DNA of 64,000 nt from Dactylosporangium vinaceum (lineage in GTDB: Bacteria; Actinomycetota; Actinomycetes; Mycobacteriales; Micromonosporaceae). The stretch is from contig NZ_CP061913.1 of NCBI RefSeq assembly GCF_019904175.1, positions 496,001 to 560,000 on the forward strand, in the 5' to 3' direction. A program made the translations under genes and the position numbers. This document shows, one piece after another, positions 52,521 through 62,563 of the stretch (its first letter is position 1; every line of letters begins with the position of its first letter). Under the pieces are notes generated by a model. It was not told where the DNA came from, did no database searches, and saw only the letters and a list, made by a program, of their open reading frames with translations.

Positions 52521-54927
52521 GGCCGTCCAGGCCCTTGTCCAGGCCGGCCCGCCGCAGCGCGTCCGCCAGCGCGCCGCCGCCGGTGAACGGCTGCTGGTCG
52601 CGGGAGCGCCCGCCACCGCCACCGCCGCCGCCACCGCCACCGCCGCCACTGCGCTGAGGGCGGCCGCCACCCCCGCCGCCGCTGCCCTGCGGGCGCCCGC
52701 CACCGCCACCACCGCGCGGGCGGTCCTCGCGGGGGCCGGACTGCTTGGGTGCCGCCTCGTCCTCCAGGCGCAGGGTCAGCGATATGCGCTTGCGGGGGAT
52801 GTCGACGTCCAGGACCTTCACGCGGACGATGTCGCCGGGCTTCACGACCTCGCGCGGATCCTTCACGAACGTGCGTGACAGTGCCGACACGTGGACCAGG
52901 CCGTCCTGGTGGACGCCCACGTCGACGAAGGCGCCGAACGCGGCCACGTTCGTGACCACGCCCTCCAGGAGCATCCCCGGGGTCAGGTCGGAGATCTTCT
53001 CGACGCCGTCGGCGAACTCGGCGGTCTTGAAGGCCGGCCGCGGGTCGCGGCCCGGCTTCTCGAGCTCCTTGAGGATGTCGGTGACCGTGGGAAGACCGAA
53101 GGTGTCGTCGACGTAGTCGGCCGGCTTCAGCTTGGCCAGGGCGGTGCCGTTGCCGATCAGGGTCTTCACGTCGCCGCCGGTGGTCGCCAGCATGCGGCGG
53201 ACGACCGGGTACGCCTCCGGGTGGACCGAGGAGGCGTCGAGCGGGTCCTCGCCGTCGCGGATGCGCAGGAAGCCGGCGCACTGCTCGAACGCCTTCGGGC
53301 CGAGGCGGGGGACCTCCTTGAGCGCCCGGCGGCTGCGGAACGGGCCGTTGGCGTCGCGGTGTGCGACGATCGCGGTGGCGAGCGTCGAGCCGATGCCGGA
53401 GACCCGGGTCAGCAGCGGTGCGGAGGCGGTGTTGACGTCGACGCCGACGCCGTTCACGCAGTCCTCCACCACGGCGTCGAGGGAGCGGCTCAGCTTCGAC
53501 TCCGACAGGTCGTGCTGATACTGCCCCACCCCGATCGACTTCGGATCGATCTTGACCAGCTCGGCCAGGGGGTCCTGCAGACGGCGGGCGATGGAGACCG
53601 CGCCGCGGATCGACACGTCGAGCTCGGGGAGCTCCTGCGAGGCGTAGGCGGAGGCCGAGTACACCGAAGCGCCCGCCTCGGACACCATCACCTTCACGAC
53701 CGACAGCTGCGGGAACTGCTTCACCAGGTCGGCGGCCAGCTTGTCGGTCTCCCGGGAGGCGGTGCCGTTGCCGATCGCGATGAGCTCGACCTTGTGCTTC
53801 TGGCACAGCGCGGCCAGGACCGCGATCGACTCGTTCCACTTGTTCTGGGGCACGTGCGGGTAGATCGTGGCGTGGTCGACGACCTTGCCGGTGGCGTCGA
53901 CGACGGCGACCTTCACGCCGGTGCGGAAGCCCGGGTCGAGGCCCAGCGTGGCGCGGGTGCCGGCCGGTGCGGCCAGGAGCAGGTCGCGCAGGTTGGCCGC
54001 GAAGACCCGCACGGCCTCCTCCTCGGCCGCCTGCCACAGCCGCATCCGCAGGTCGATGCCGAGGTGCACCAGGATGCGGGTACGCCAGGCCCAGCGCACG
54101 GTGTCGTTGAGCCACTTGTCGGCCGGGCGGCCCTCGTCGCGGATGCCGAACTTCGACGCGATGGTGGGCTCGTAGAGCGACGGCGCCTCCGGGTCCTGGG
54201 ACGGCTCCATCACCAGGTCGAGCATCTCCTCCTTCTCGCCCCGGAACATGGCGAGGATGCGGTGGGAGGGCAGCTTCGTGTACGGCTCGCTGAAGTCGAA
54301 GTAGTCGGCGAACTTGGCGCCGTCGGCCTCCTTGCCCTCGCGGACCTTCGCCACGAGCCGGCCCTGGGCCCACATCTTCTCGCGCAGGTCGCCGATCAGG
54401 TCGGGGTCCTCGGAGAAGCGCTCGACGAGGATGGCCCGGGCGCCGTCCAGGGCGGCGGCGATGTCGGCCACGCCCTTCTCGGCGTCGACGAAGACGGCCG
54501 CGGCCGCCTGCGGGTCGACGTTCGGGTCCGCCAGCAGCCCGTCGGCCAGCGGCTCCAGCCCGGCCTCGCGGGCGATCATCGCCTTGGTCCGCCGCTTGGG
54601 CTTGTACGGCAGGTAGATGTCCTCCAGCCGGGCCTTCGAGTCCGCGGCCATGATCTGCGCCTCGAGCGCCTCGTCGAGCTTGCCCTGGCTGCGGATCGAC
54701 TCGAGGATCGCGGCCCGCCGCTCCTCCATCTCGCGCAGGTACCGCAGCCGCTCCTCCAGCGTGCGCAACTGGGCGTCGTCGAGCATCTCGGTCGCCTCTT
54801 TGCGGTACCGGGCGATGAAGGGCACCGTGGCGCCGCCGTCGAGCAGGTCGACCGCCGCGGTCACCTGCCGCTCCCTGACGCCGAGCTCTTCCGCGATGCG
54901 CTGGTGAATCGAGACCGTCACAGCCAA
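52492..54927 (-). CDS. tex: Tex-family RNA-binding transcription accessory protein
   Basis: 811 residues. Tex N-terminal helices ([42 protein letters not shown]), YqgF-like RNase H fold around 320-450 ([20 protein letters not shown]), helix-hairpin-helix region around 500-560 ([20 protein letters not shown]), and an S1 RNA-binding domain about 645-719 ([30 protein letters not shown]). The C-terminal tail is Gly/Arg-rich with a run of Gly, typical of RNA-binding tails but longer than in most relatives. Confidence 0.96.
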   Translation of the reverse strand: MAVTVSIHQRIAEELGVRERQVTAAVDLLDGGATVPFIARYRKEATEMLDDAQLRTLEERLRYLREMEERRAAILESIRSQGKLDEALEAQIMAADSKARLEDIYLPYKPKRRTKAMIAREAGLEPLADGLLADPNVDPQAAAAVFVDAEKGVADIAAALDGARAILVERFSEDPDLIGDLREKMWAQGRLVAKVREGKEADGAKFADYFDFSEPYTKLPSHRILAMFRGEKEEMLDLVMEPSQDPEAPSLYEPTIASKFGIRDEGRPADKWLNDTVRWAWRTRILVHLGIDLRMRLWQAAEEEAVRVFAANLRDLLLAAPAGTRATLGLDPGFRTGVKVAVVDATGKVVDHATIYPHVPQNKWNESIAVLAALCQKHKVELIAIGNGTASRETDKLAADLVKQFPQLSVVKVMVSEAGASVYSASAYASQELPELDVSIRGAVSIARRLQDPLAELVKIDPKSIGVGQYQHDLSESKLSRSLDAVVEDCVNGVGVDVNTASAPLLTRVSGIGSTLATAIVAHRDANGPFRSRRALKEVPRLGPKAFEQCAGFLRIRDGEDPLDASSVHPEAYPVVRRMLATTGGDVKTLIGNGTALAKLKPADYVDDTFGLPTVTDILKELEKPGRDPRPAFKTAEFADGVEKISDLTPGMLLEGVVTNVAAFGAFVDVGVHQDGLVHVSALSRTFVKDPREVVKPGDIVRVKVLDVDIPRKRISLTLRLEDEAAPKQSGPREDRPRGGGGGGRPQGSGGGGGGRPQRSGGGGGGGGGGGGGRSRDQQPFTGGGALADALRRAGLDKGLDGLSKDQKRKR
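52608..52716 (-). repeat. Glycine-codon microsatellite in tex
   Basis: Runs of GGC/GGT codons (CCGCCA/CCGCCG on the plus strand) encode the Gly-rich tail, a 3-bp-unit tract expected to vary in length between strains. Confidence 0.75.
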
Positions 54928-55076
54928 GCATTGTGCCCCACCCGCCCCGCCCGCACCCAGCAGCTACAGGCCGAGCGCCGGGGCGGGTTACAAGCCGTGA
55001 CGGAAAGTAGTTTTTCCGGAATCGTTATTGACCCTGCGCCACGACGTCTCCTGAATAGGTCTGACAGGAGGCGCGG
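54928..55076. promoter_or_regulatory. Divergent promoter region, tex and the sigma/hydrolase fusion
   Basis: 149 bp between divergent starts. Towards the fusion gene, TTGACC at about 55029 followed after 18 nt by TGAATA is a possible promoter, and CAGGAGGCGCGG is a good ribosome site. Confidence 0.4.
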
Positions 55077-56903
55077 ATGAGCACGGCCACGGTGATCGCG
55101 GCACGAGCCGGCGACCAGCGGGCACTTGATGCCCTGGTCGGCGAGTACCTGCCGCTGATCTACAACATCGTCGGACGCGCGCTGCAGGGGCACGCGGACG
55201 TCGACGACGTCGTGCAGGAGACCATGCTGCGCGTCATCGACGGCCTGCCCCGGCTGCGCGAGCCGGACAGCTTCCGGTCCTGGGTCGTCGCGATCGCGAT
55301 GTCGCAGGTCCGCGACCGCCACCGCCGCCAGACCCAGGCGCCGCTCGTCGGGGACTGGGCCGACCCGACCGACACCGCCGACCCCGGTGCCGACTTCGCC
55401 GACCTGGCCATCACCCGGCTGCGCCTGTCCGGGCAGCGCCAGGAGGTCGCCGAGGCCACCCGCTGGCTCGAGCACGACGACCGCGAGCTGCTCTCGCTGT
55501 GGTGGCTGGAGGCGGCCGGGCAGCTGGAGCGGGACGAGGTCGTCGAGGCGCTGCAGCTGACCCGCCAGCACGCGGCCGTGCGCATCCAGCGGATGAAGGC
55601 CCAGCTCGACGCGGCCCGGGCGGTCGTGCGGGCCCTCGCCGCCAAGCCCCGCTGCCCGGAGCTCACCGCTGTCCTGCACAGCTGGGACGGGCGCCCGAGC
55701 GCGCTGTGGCGCAAGCGGCTGGCCCGACACACCCGTGAGTGCCGCCAGTGTGACCGCGCGTGGTCGGACATGGTCGCGGCCGAGCGGCTGCTGGCCGGCG
55801 TGGCCCTGGTGCCGGTGCCGTTCGTGTTCAGCGCCCTGGCCGCCGGCACCACGGCGACCACCACCGCCACCACTGCCGCGGTGACCACGACGAAGGCCGG
55901 CGGGCTCAAGGCCGTCCTGTTCGGCTGGTTCGCCGCCTCGAAGCCGGTCCTGGTGGGCATCGCGGCGACCGCGGCCATCGCCGGTACCGCGGGTGCGGCC
56001 TACGTCGCCACCCAGGGCGACGAGAAGCCGGCAGTCGTGGCCGCGGCTCCCTCGGACTCTCCGACGGTGTCGCAGAGCCCGGCCCCGCCGCCGAGCCAGG
56101 CCCCGCCCAGCAGCGCACCGCCCAGCCCGACCCCGGCCAAGAGCACCGTGGCCGCACTGCCCCCGGCGACGAAGAGCGCCAAGAAGGGCGTCAGCACCAA
56201 CGACAAGTTCGGGGCCAACAACGGCCCGGCGATGAAGGACGTCAAGGCGGCCTGGTACTACGACTGGTCGCCGAACCCGATGTCCGGCGTCTCCGGCGTC
56301 GAGTTCGTGCCGATGGTCTGGGGCAGCGGCAACGTCGCCGGGGACCTGGCCAAGGCCAAGGCCAACGGCAAGACGCTGCTGGCGTTCAACGAGCCCGACC
56401 TCAAGGAGCAGTCGAACATGACGCCGGCCCAGGTCCTCGACCTGTGGCCGCAGCTGGAGGCGACCGGGATGCGGCTGGGCAGCCCGGCCCCCGCGTTCGG
56501 TGCCGACACGCCCGGCGGCTGGTTCGACCAGTTCATGGCCGGCGTGAAGCAGCGCGGCCTGCGGGTCGACTTCATCACCCTGCACTGGTACGGCGGCGAC
56601 TTCGGCCCGAACGCCGCCAACCAGCTCAAGACCTACATCCAGAACGTCTACAACCGCTATCACCTGCCGATCTGGTTGACCGAGTACGCGCTGATGCGCT
56701 TCGACAACGGCACCGTCTACCCCTCGACGGACCAGCAGGTCGCGTTCGTCAACAGCTCGACGGCCATGCTCCAGGGCCTGTCCTACGTCGAGCGGTACAG
56801 CTGGTTCCTGCTCTACACCAGCAAGTCCGGCGACACCGGCCTCTACAGCAACGGCACCACCCCCACCCAGGTGGGCGCCGCCTATCGAGCCGCAGGAGGA
56901 TGA
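55077..56903 (+). CDS. ECF-type sigma factor fused to a zinc anti-sigma motif, membrane helix and glycoside hydrolase
   Basis: 608 residues in one frame. Residues about 14-85 are sigma region 2 (LDALVGEYLPLIYNIVGRAL, DVDDVVQETMLRVIDGLPRL, DSFRSWVVAIAMSQVRDRHRR) and about 125-185 region 4 (LQLTRQHAAVRIQRMKAQLDAA). Then His218-x3-Cys-x2-Cys (HTRECRQC), the zinc-binding anti-sigma signature, a membrane helix (about 288-311), a Pro/Ser linker (SPAPPPSQAPPSSAPPSP) and from about 371 to the end a glycoside-hydrolase domain of the Asl1/GH128-like fold: WYYDW, NEPD (Glu about 439, acid/base) and LTEYAL (Glu about 536, nucleophile). The sigma part is cytoplasmic and the hydrolase outside, so glycan binding or cleavage could directly gate transcription. 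Such fusions have been noticed in ECF surveys, but the working mode is not established. No frame break is seen. Confidence 0.9.
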   Translation: MSTATVIAARAGDQRALDALVGEYLPLIYNIVGRALQGHADVDDVVQETMLRVIDGLPRLREPDSFRSWVVAIAMSQVRDRHRRQTQAPLVGDWADPTDTADPGADFADLAITRLRLSGQRQEVAEATRWLEHDDRELLSLWWLEAAGQLERDEVVEALQLTRQHAAVRIQRMKAQLDAARAVVRALAAKPRCPELTAVLHSWDGRPSALWRKRLARHTRECRQCDRAWSDMVAAERLLAGVALVPVPFVFSALAAGTTATTTATTAAVTTTKAGGLKAVLFGWFAASKPVLVGIAATAAIAGTAGAAYVATQGDEKPAVVAAAPSDSPTVSQSPAPPPSQAPPSSAPPSPTPAKSTVAALPPATKSAKKGVSTNDKFGANNGPAMKDVKAAWYYDWSPNPMSGVSGVEFVPMVWGSGNVAGDLAKAKANGKTLLAFNEPDLKEQSNMTPAQVLDLWPQLEATGMRLGSPAPAFGADTPGGWFDQFMAGVKQRGLRVDFITLHWYGGDFGPNAANQLKTYIQNVYNRYHLPIWLTEYALMRFDNGTVYPSTDQQVAFVNSSTAMLQGLSYVERYSWFLLYTSKSGDTGLYSNGTTPTQVGAAYRAAGG

Positions 56904-56909
56904 TCGGAA

Positions 56910-57320
56910 ATGTCTCTGGACGCGAGATCGAGTGGGGCCGCCGACCTGCTCGCCGCCCTCAACGAGGCGTGCGAGGACTTCCAGATGTACGGCCAGCAGG
57001 TCGCGCACGCCCATTCGGTGCCGGGCTCGATGCACTGGGAGCTCATCGGCCGGATCGGGCGCATCGGGCCCGGCGAGTCGCCGTTCGCGCTCGTCGGGGT
57101 CGTGCTGCGCTACGAGCGCACGACCGTCGACCTGGGCGTCGACGTCTGGGTCCGGGACGGTAACTTCGAGGTGAGCGGCTACGCGACGATCGATGGGCGG
57201 CGCATGTTCATCGACCTGCCCGACGTGCTGACCGATGACGTCGATGAGGCCATCCGGGCGCTCAGGGAGTACACCCGGAAGCTTTGCGCTCATCGAAACG
57301 TCCTCGAGGAAGTGGCCTGA
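56910..57320 (+). CDS. Hypothetical protein coupled to the sigma/hydrolase fusion
   Basis: 136 residues from ATG 56910, 6 bp after the fusion gene; GGAGG lies at the end of that gene. Predicted soluble alpha/beta with a run of beta strands (HWELIGRIGRIG, FALVGVVLRYERTTVDLGVDVWV, FEVSGYATIDGRRMFIDLP) and a C-terminal helix ending in a Cys (REYTRKLCAHRNVL). I do not recognise the family. Its spacing implies cotranscription with the fusion. The last 59 bp overlap the convergent transporter gene. Confidence 0.75.
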   Translation: MSLDARSSGAADLLAALNEACEDFQMYGQQVAHAHSVPGSMHWELIGRIGRIGPGESPFALVGVVLRYERTTVDLGVDVWVRDGNFEVSGYATIDGRRMFIDLPDVLTDDVDEAIRALREYTRKLCAHRNVLEEVA

Positions 57321-58482
57321 GGACGCGGACCAGCACCGCGACCAGACCCAGCAGCACGATCGCGCTGCCGCACGCCACCAGCGCCGTGGCCGCGCCGGTG
57401 GCCTGGACGAGCGGCGCCCCGAGCAGCGTGCCCAGGGGCGTGGAGACCACCAGGACGGCTCCGCGCGCGGCGAGGACCGACTGCAGGCAGGCGGCCGGCG
57501 TCAGCCGCTGGAACAGCGACATGCTCGCCGTCGGATAGGGCGCCCAGGCCAGGCCGGCCAGCGCCAGCGTGAGCAGGTCGGCCCAGTGCGGCAGGCCGAG
57601 GCCGAGCGGCAGGAGCAGCAGGCCGAAGCCGAGCACCGAGCCGATCGCGGCCGGCCACAGCGGCAGGCGGGGCAGGTGCCCGGTGGCGATCGCCCCGGTC
57701 ACCGCGCCGACGCCGAACGCCGTGTAGAGCATCGCGACCTCCTGCGCCGAGGAGGCGTAGACCGGCACGGCCACCGGCACCGGCCCGAAGAGCAGGAAGA
57801 ACCCGAACGACAGGCCCATGATCGCGAAGAGCCGCCGGTCCCGCCGGATCGCCGCGAAGCCGGCCAGGCGCCGCTCCCGCGCGGGTAGTGGCGCCGGGGT
57901 GCGCACGAGCGCGAACGATACGGCCAGCACCGCGAACGTGGCCGCGTCGACGGCCAGCACGGCGGCCGCGCCCAGCCAGGCGATGAGCAGGCCGGCCAGC
58001 ATCGGCCCGGCCACCGTCGCCGCCTCCGTGAGCACCGTGAGCAGCGCGTTTGCCGGAAGGTGGAGCTCGGTCGGAAGGACCTGGGCGACGAGGGTGTACC
58101 GCCCCGCCGAACCCCAGGCCGACAGCAGCGCGGAGCAGGCCAGCAGCGCGGTGTAGCGGCCGATGGTGAGCCCACCGGTCCAGGCCAGCACCGGCACCGC
58201 ACCGAGGAGCACCGCGCGCAGGCCCGCATCCAGCGCGGCCAGGTGCGCCCCGCCGCGCCCGCGCAGGAGCGGGGCCAGCAGGATCGCACCGGCCGCGCCC
58301 GGCAGCGTGTAGGCCGCGACGGCCAGCCCGATCCACAGTCCCCGCTGGTGGGGCGGGGCGTACTGCAGCGCGAGCCAGCCGATCGCGACCGCACTCATCC
58401 CGTCGCCGAGCGCGGACAGCGCCAAACCGGGCAGGACCCGGCCGAACACCCGGTCCCGGACCACCGGCCAATAGGGAGGCAT
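57262..58482 (-). CDS. MFS transporter, drug-exporter-like (DHA3 type)
   Basis: 406 residues with 12 membrane helices. VFGRVLPGLALSALGDGMSAVAIGWLAL is helix 1; AGRYTLVAQVLPTELHLPANAL and LRTPAPLPARERRLAGFAAIRRDRRLFAI (central loop) are typical of the MFS_3/enterobactin-exporter-like group. Probably exports small molecules with protons. No motif fixes the substrate. Confidence 0.9.
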   Translation of the reverse strand: MPPYWPVVRDRVFGRVLPGLALSALGDGMSAVAIGWLALQYAPPHQRGLWIGLAVAAYTLPGAAGAILLAPLLRGRGGAHLAALDAGLRAVLLGAVPVLAWTGGLTIGRYTALLACSALLSAWGSAGRYTLVAQVLPTELHLPANALLTVLTEAATVAGPMLAGLLIAWLGAAAVLAVDAATFAVLAVSFALVRTPAPLPARERRLAGFAAIRRDRRLFAIMGLSFGFFLLFGPVPVAVPVYASSAQEVAMLYTAFGVGAVTGAIATGHLPRLPLWPAAIGSVLGFGLLLLPLGLGLPHWADLLTLALAGLAWAPYPTASMSLFQRLTPAACLQSVLAARGAVLVVSTPLGTLLGAPLVQATGAATALVACGSAIVLLGLVAVLVRVLRPLPRGRFDERKASGCTP

Positions 58483-58513
58483 CGATTGATGATGCCCTAT
58501 GCCCTAGGCGCGG

Positions 58514-61500
58514 CTACACCCCGCCGGGGCGCAGGCGCGGCAGGCGGCTGTCGACGTCCGGCACCGAGTAGCCGAGTGCCCGCAGCCGGGTGCTGACCTC
58601 CTCGATCGGCTTGCGGATCTTCTGGGCCGCGGCCAGCAGGTGGTTGAGCGGCACCGGCTGCGACGCGTCGAGCCACGGACGCGAGCCGTCCAGGTCGGTG
58701 CTGGCCAGCAGCAGGTCGTTGGGCTTCACCGAGTCGACGGCGATGCTGCTCAGGTCGACGTCGACGGTGTAGCCGAGCGTCTCCAGCCGGGCCGCGATCT
58801 CGTGCACCGGCCGGCGCACCCGGCGGGCGGCCTGCAGCAGATGCGGCAGCGGCACCTGCTCGTCGAGGTCCAGCCACGGCTGCGACCCGTCCAGATCGCG
58901 GCTGGTGATGAGCAGGTCGTCGGGCTCGACCTGGTCCAGCGACGGCCCGCCGCCCTGCAGGCTCACCGCGTAGCCGAGGAACGTCAGCCGCGCGGCGATG
59001 TCGTGCACGCTGCGGCGGGTGCGCTGGGCCGCACGCAGGATACGGATCGTCGGGATCGGCTTCATCGGGTCGAGCCACGGGTCCGACCCGTCGAGGTCCT
59101 CGCTGGTGATGGTCAGGTCGTCGGGCTCCAGGTGGTCGATGAGGATCGCGTCGGGGTCGATGTCGACGCGGTAGCCGCACGCGGCCAGCCGGGTCGCGAC
59201 CTCGCGCACCTCCCGCCCGGTGGCCTCGGCCGCCCGCAGCAGGTGGATCAGCGGCACCGGGCGCGACGAGTCCAGCCACGGCTGCGACCCGTCCAGGTCG
59301 CGGCTGGCCAGCTGCAGGTCCTCCGGCTCCAGCTTCACGACCCCTTCGATCGCGTCGAGGAGCTCGGGGAGCCGGAAGCCGAACGAGCGCAGCCGGGCCG
59401 CGACCTCCGTCACCGGCCGCGCGCTGCGCTCGGCCGCGCGCAGCACGTGCACGGGCGCGACCTCCTCGTTGAGGTCGAGCCAGGGCGACGTGCTGTCCAG
59501 GTCGCGGGAGATGAGCACCAGGTCGTCGGGCTCGGTGGTGAGCGTCTCCCAGCCGCCGTCGAGCGGGTAGCCCAGCAGCGCCAGGCGGGCCGCTGTCTCG
59601 TCGGCCAGCAGCCCGACCTTGTGGGCGGCGCGCAGCAGGTGCAGCAGCGTCACCGGCTCCCGCGGATCCAGCCACGGGTGCGAGCCGTCCAGGTCGCGGC
59701 TGGCGATCGTCAGGTCCTTCGGGCCGAACTGCTCGAGCGGCAGCACGTCGACGTCGACGTCCACCTCGAAGCCGAGCCGGCGCAGCCGGGCCACGACCTG
59801 GTGGACGCTGCGGCCGGTGCGGTGCGCCGCGCGCAGCAGGTGGACCAGGTGGACCGACTGGTCGGGCTGCAGCCACGGGCGGGTACCGTCGACGTCCCGG
59901 CTCGTGAAAATGAGGTCGTCCGGGTCCACGCCGACGGTCTCGGCGCCCACCGACGGCTCGAACCCGAGCTGGTCGAGCCGGGCGGCGACCTCGACGGCCG
60001 AGCGGCCGGTCTTGCGGGCCGCCCGCACCAGGTGGACCAGCGGCACGATGTCGACCGGGTCGAGCCACGGGCCGGTGCCGTCGACGTCCACGCTGAGCAG
60101 CAGCGCGTCGGACGGCCGGGCCCGCAGCGCGCGCTTCCAGTCGGGCCCGGGCTTGAGCACCTTGCGGTAGCGCCCGCCCGCGGCGAGTGCCGTCAGCCGC
60201 CACTCGACAAGCTCGTCGGGGCCGCCGACCGGGCCGTCGTTGGCCACGAAGCAGCCGGTGACGGCCGCGTCGACGGTCTCGCCGTCCATCTCCCACTTGC
60301 CGTGCCCGCGCTCGATCGCCTGCTCGTAGATCAGGTCGGCGACCAGCGGCCGGACCGGGGCCAGCCGGCACAGCCACTCGTAGCCCAGCAGCGTCGTGCC
60401 GGGTGCGGTGAGTGCGGGCACGGCCTCCCACAGCAGGCGGTCGACGTCGTCCTCGCGGTACGCCAGGATCTTCGTGCGGTCGACGGACAGGCGCGGCGCG
60501 AGGTCCCGGTTCAGGTTGACCACCGCCCCGAATATCTCCTTGCCGGCGTAGAGGCCGTCGGCCAGCAGCGCCCCGTTGTTGCGGCACCACCAAACCCGCG
60601 AGCCCTCGGCCGCGACGACGCCCGGGCCGACCCGCTCCTCCTCGTCCTCGTCGTCGCCGAGGTCCTCGGCCGCGGCGCTGAGCTCGCCGGGGGCCCAGAC
60701 CTGGCTCTGCACGCCGTCGGTCGCGTCGGTGGCGAACTCGGCCACCCACAGCAGCTTGCGCAGCTCCTCGACCGCGCTGACGGTCACGCCCTCGCGCAGG
60801 TGCAGCCGGACCGTCGTGCCGGTCTCGGTGCCCGGCCCCAGGTCCTGGATGCGGAACAGGCTGCCCGGGCCGGCGATCGAGACCCGCAGCCGCTCGCCGG
60901 CCTGCCCGTCGCGGCCCATCCGGCACGTCTCGACGGTCAGCTCGTCGGCGAGCATGAAGTAGCTGAGCACGCCGATGCCGAAGCGGCTGTTCGGGAACAG
61001 CTGGACCGGCGGGTCGAGCCGAGCCCACTCGGCCTGCTCCTCCAGGAACTCGGGCAGGTCGGCCAGGCGCACACCGGCCTGCGAGAAGACCTCGCTGAGC
61101 TCGCGCACGCCCATGCCGATGCCGTTGTCCGAGCAGTCGAGGTAGCCCCGGCCGTCGGGGTCGTTGCCCTGGGTGAAGCGGATGCGACCGTCCCACGGCG
61201 GCTTCTGACCGCCTTGTTCGTTGGTGGCGGCCCGGGTCAGGTACTCGGTGCGGGCCTCGCGGTAGCGGCAGGCGTCGAGCGCGTTCTGGTACAGCTCGCG
61301 GATCGCCAGCGCCGGGTCGCCGTAGAGCTGCTCGCCCATCAGCAGCTCCCGGACCCGGTCCTCGGCCAGCCGGAACCGCACGCCGGCCGACTGGTAGGCC
61401 GGGACGCCGTCGCGCACCAGCGGCCCGACGTCGTCGGTCGCCGCCCGGTTGGGCAGGTGCCGCAGCGGCAGCATCGCCTCGTCGCGCCCGGTCGCGCGCT

Positions 61501-62410
61501 GCGCCTCGGCCAGCAGCTGGTTGAGCGTGTCGATGTGCGCCCGCAGCGCCACCTCGATCGACGGGTGCGCGCAGGCGGCGGTGAGCACGAGCGTGGCGCC
61601 GCGCAGGTCCCAGCGCGCGCCGCGGACGGTCTCCAGCACCTGGCTCGCGGTGACCGGGTCGCCGATGCCGAGGTGCTCGCCGACGACCTCCGGCAGCACG
61701 GTGACCTCGATGGCCAGCCCGCGGGCGATGGCCAGCAGGAAGCCGATCAGGCGCTCGCGCACCTCCCCGTTGACCGACAGCAGCGACTCGGGCCGGTCGT
61801 GCCGGTTGAGGAACGCCGGGTCGGCCCGGATCGCCCGCAGCGTCTCGGCGGTGCGCCCGTCGGCCGCGAACCCGGTGAGCGCCGCGATCGTCGCCGGCTG
61901 GTACGCCTGCGGCCGCCGCCCGATCCATCGGTGCAGCAGCCACCAGCCGAGCTCGGCCGCGGTCTCCCGGCGCCCGGCCCGGATCGCGGCCAGGGCCCGC
62001 CGGTGCGGCTGCGCGTAAGTCTGGGTGAACCGCTCGAACGCGGCCCGGTCGCTCGACGCGTCCTGCGAGGGCTCCAGGTCACCGGGCTCGACGCCGCGCT
62101 CCTGAGCCGCCAGTCCATTCCAAAGAACATCGTGCAGCATCGGTACCGTCACGAGGAGCAACGCCTCGGGCCCACTGAACGCCACGGTCTCCGGCAGCAG
62201 CGCGATGAGCTGCTGGACCTGCTTCGACATCCGATCGCCGAAGTCGTCGTCCTGCCACGGGTCGTCGCCGAGCGAAGCGCCCGCCCGCCCGCGCGCCGCG
62301 GCCAGCTCGCGCGCCAGCGCGACGGCTTGGTCACGGAATGTGGACGCGTCCTCGACGCGACCCCAAACCGTATGCTGCCCCGCATTCGTTTCCCAGCCCG
62401 TTGGCACCAT
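58514..62410 (-). CDS. GHKL (Hsp90-like) ATPase with eight C-terminal wHTH-type repeats
   Basis: 1298 residues from ATG 62410, the first plausible start (upstream sequence in the same frame is antisense to the lectin gene). The N-terminal 350 residues are helical and without known motif. The Hsp90/GHKL ATPase has the N-box IRELYQNALDACRYRE (about 370-385), the D-box DCSDNGIGMGV (about 425) and the lid region FPNSRFGIGVLSYFMLADEL. From about 770 to 1283 lie eight repeats of about 65 residues with the core SRDLDGSxPWLDxxxPVxLxHLLRAA then RxVxEVAARLxxLGYxVD. This is the wHTH-type repeat associated with Hsp90-like ATPases in actinobacterial NTP-dependent conflict systems. A role in defence or self-recognition follows the family view, not direct evidence. 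It is divergent from the lectin gene. Confidence 0.88.
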   Translation of the reverse strand: MVPTGWETNAGQHTVWGRVEDASTFRDQAVALARELAAARGRAGASLGDDPWQDDDFGDRMSKQVQQLIALLPETVAFSGPEALLLVTVPMLHDVLWNGLAAQERGVEPGDLEPSQDASSDRAAFERFTQTYAQPHRRALAAIRAGRRETAAELGWWLLHRWIGRRPQAYQPATIAALTGFAADGRTAETLRAIRADPAFLNRHDRPESLLSVNGEVRERLIGFLLAIARGLAIEVTVLPEVVGEHLGIGDPVTASQVLETVRGARWDLRGATLVLTAACAHPSIEVALRAHIDTLNQLLAEAQRATGRDEAMLPLRHLPNRAATDDVGPLVRDGVPAYQSAGVRFRLAEDRVRELLMGEQLYGDPALAIRELYQNALDACRYREARTEYLTRAATNEQGGQKPPWDGRIRFTQGNDPDGRGYLDCSDNGIGMGVRELSEVFSQAGVRLADLPEFLEEQAEWARLDPPVQLFPNSRFGIGVLSYFMLADELTVETCRMGRDGQAGERLRVSIAGPGSLFRIQDLGPGTETGTTVRLHLREGVTVSAVEELRKLLWVAEFATDATDGVQSQVWAPGELSAAAEDLGDDEDEEERVGPGVVAAEGSRVWWCRNNGALLADGLYAGKEIFGAVVNLNRDLAPRLSVDRTKILAYREDDVDRLLWEAVPALTAPGTTLLGYEWLCRLAPVRPLVADLIYEQAIERGHGKWEMDGETVDAAVTGCFVANDGPVGGPDELVEWRLTALAAGGRYRKVLKPGPDWKRALRARPSDALLLSVDVDGTGPWLDPVDIVPLVHLVRAARKTGRSAVEVAARLDQLGFEPSVGAETVGVDPDDLIFTSRDVDGTRPWLQPDQSVHLVHLLRAAHRTGRSVHQVVARLRRLGFEVDVDVDVLPLEQFGPKDLTIASRDLDGSHPWLDPREPVTLLHLLRAAHKVGLLADETAARLALLGYPLDGGWETLTTEPDDLVLISRDLDSTSPWLDLNEEVAPVHVLRAAERSARPVTEVAARLRSFGFRLPELLDAIEGVVKLEPEDLQLASRDLDGSQPWLDSSRPVPLIHLLRAAEATGREVREVATRLAACGYRVDIDPDAILIDHLEPDDLTITSEDLDGSDPWLDPMKPIPTIRILRAAQRTRRSVHDIAARLTFLGYAVSLQGGGPSLDQVEPDDLLITSRDLDGSQPWLDLDEQVPLPHLLQAARRVRRPVHEIAARLETLGYTVDVDLSSIAVDSVKPNDLLLASTDLDGSRPWLDASQPVPLNHLLAAAQKIRKPIEEVSTRLRALGYSVPDVDSRLPRLRPGGV
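58560..60110 (-). repeat. Eight tandem repeats of about 195 bp coding wHTH-type units
   Basis: Each unit codes about 65 residues with a near-invariant DLDG-x2-PWL core. Units are similar but not identical, so the array is older than the collagen-type tracts, yet could gain or lose units by recombination. Confidence 0.85.
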
Positions 62411-62563
62411 GCGGGAAAACTTACCGGCCAACCGCAACGCACTGCGCGGAATACCGCTCGCCGCGATCCGGGTGTGCGCAAATGGGACCTCCGGCCGGTC
62501 GCGATTTGGTCCGGGAGCCGCTACGGTGCACCGGGCGTCTTCTTTGTTGGAAGGGGATCGGGC
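62411..62563. promoter_or_regulatory. Divergent promoter region, GHKL-wHTH gene and lectin gene
   Basis: 153 bp. A minus-strand TAAGTT lies 7 nt before the ATG at 62410 and could be the -10 of a leaderless transcript; no ribosome site is seen there. On the plus strand AAGGGGA lies before the lectin ATG and TACGGT at 62522-62527 could be its -10. Confidence 0.4.

Noticed and set aside
58497..61943. 1148-codon minus-strand frame beside the GHKL-wHTH gene
   Set aside because: It is a different frame of the same DNA, Arg/Gly/Ala-rich and with no motif; the chosen frame carries the GHKL boxes and repeats.
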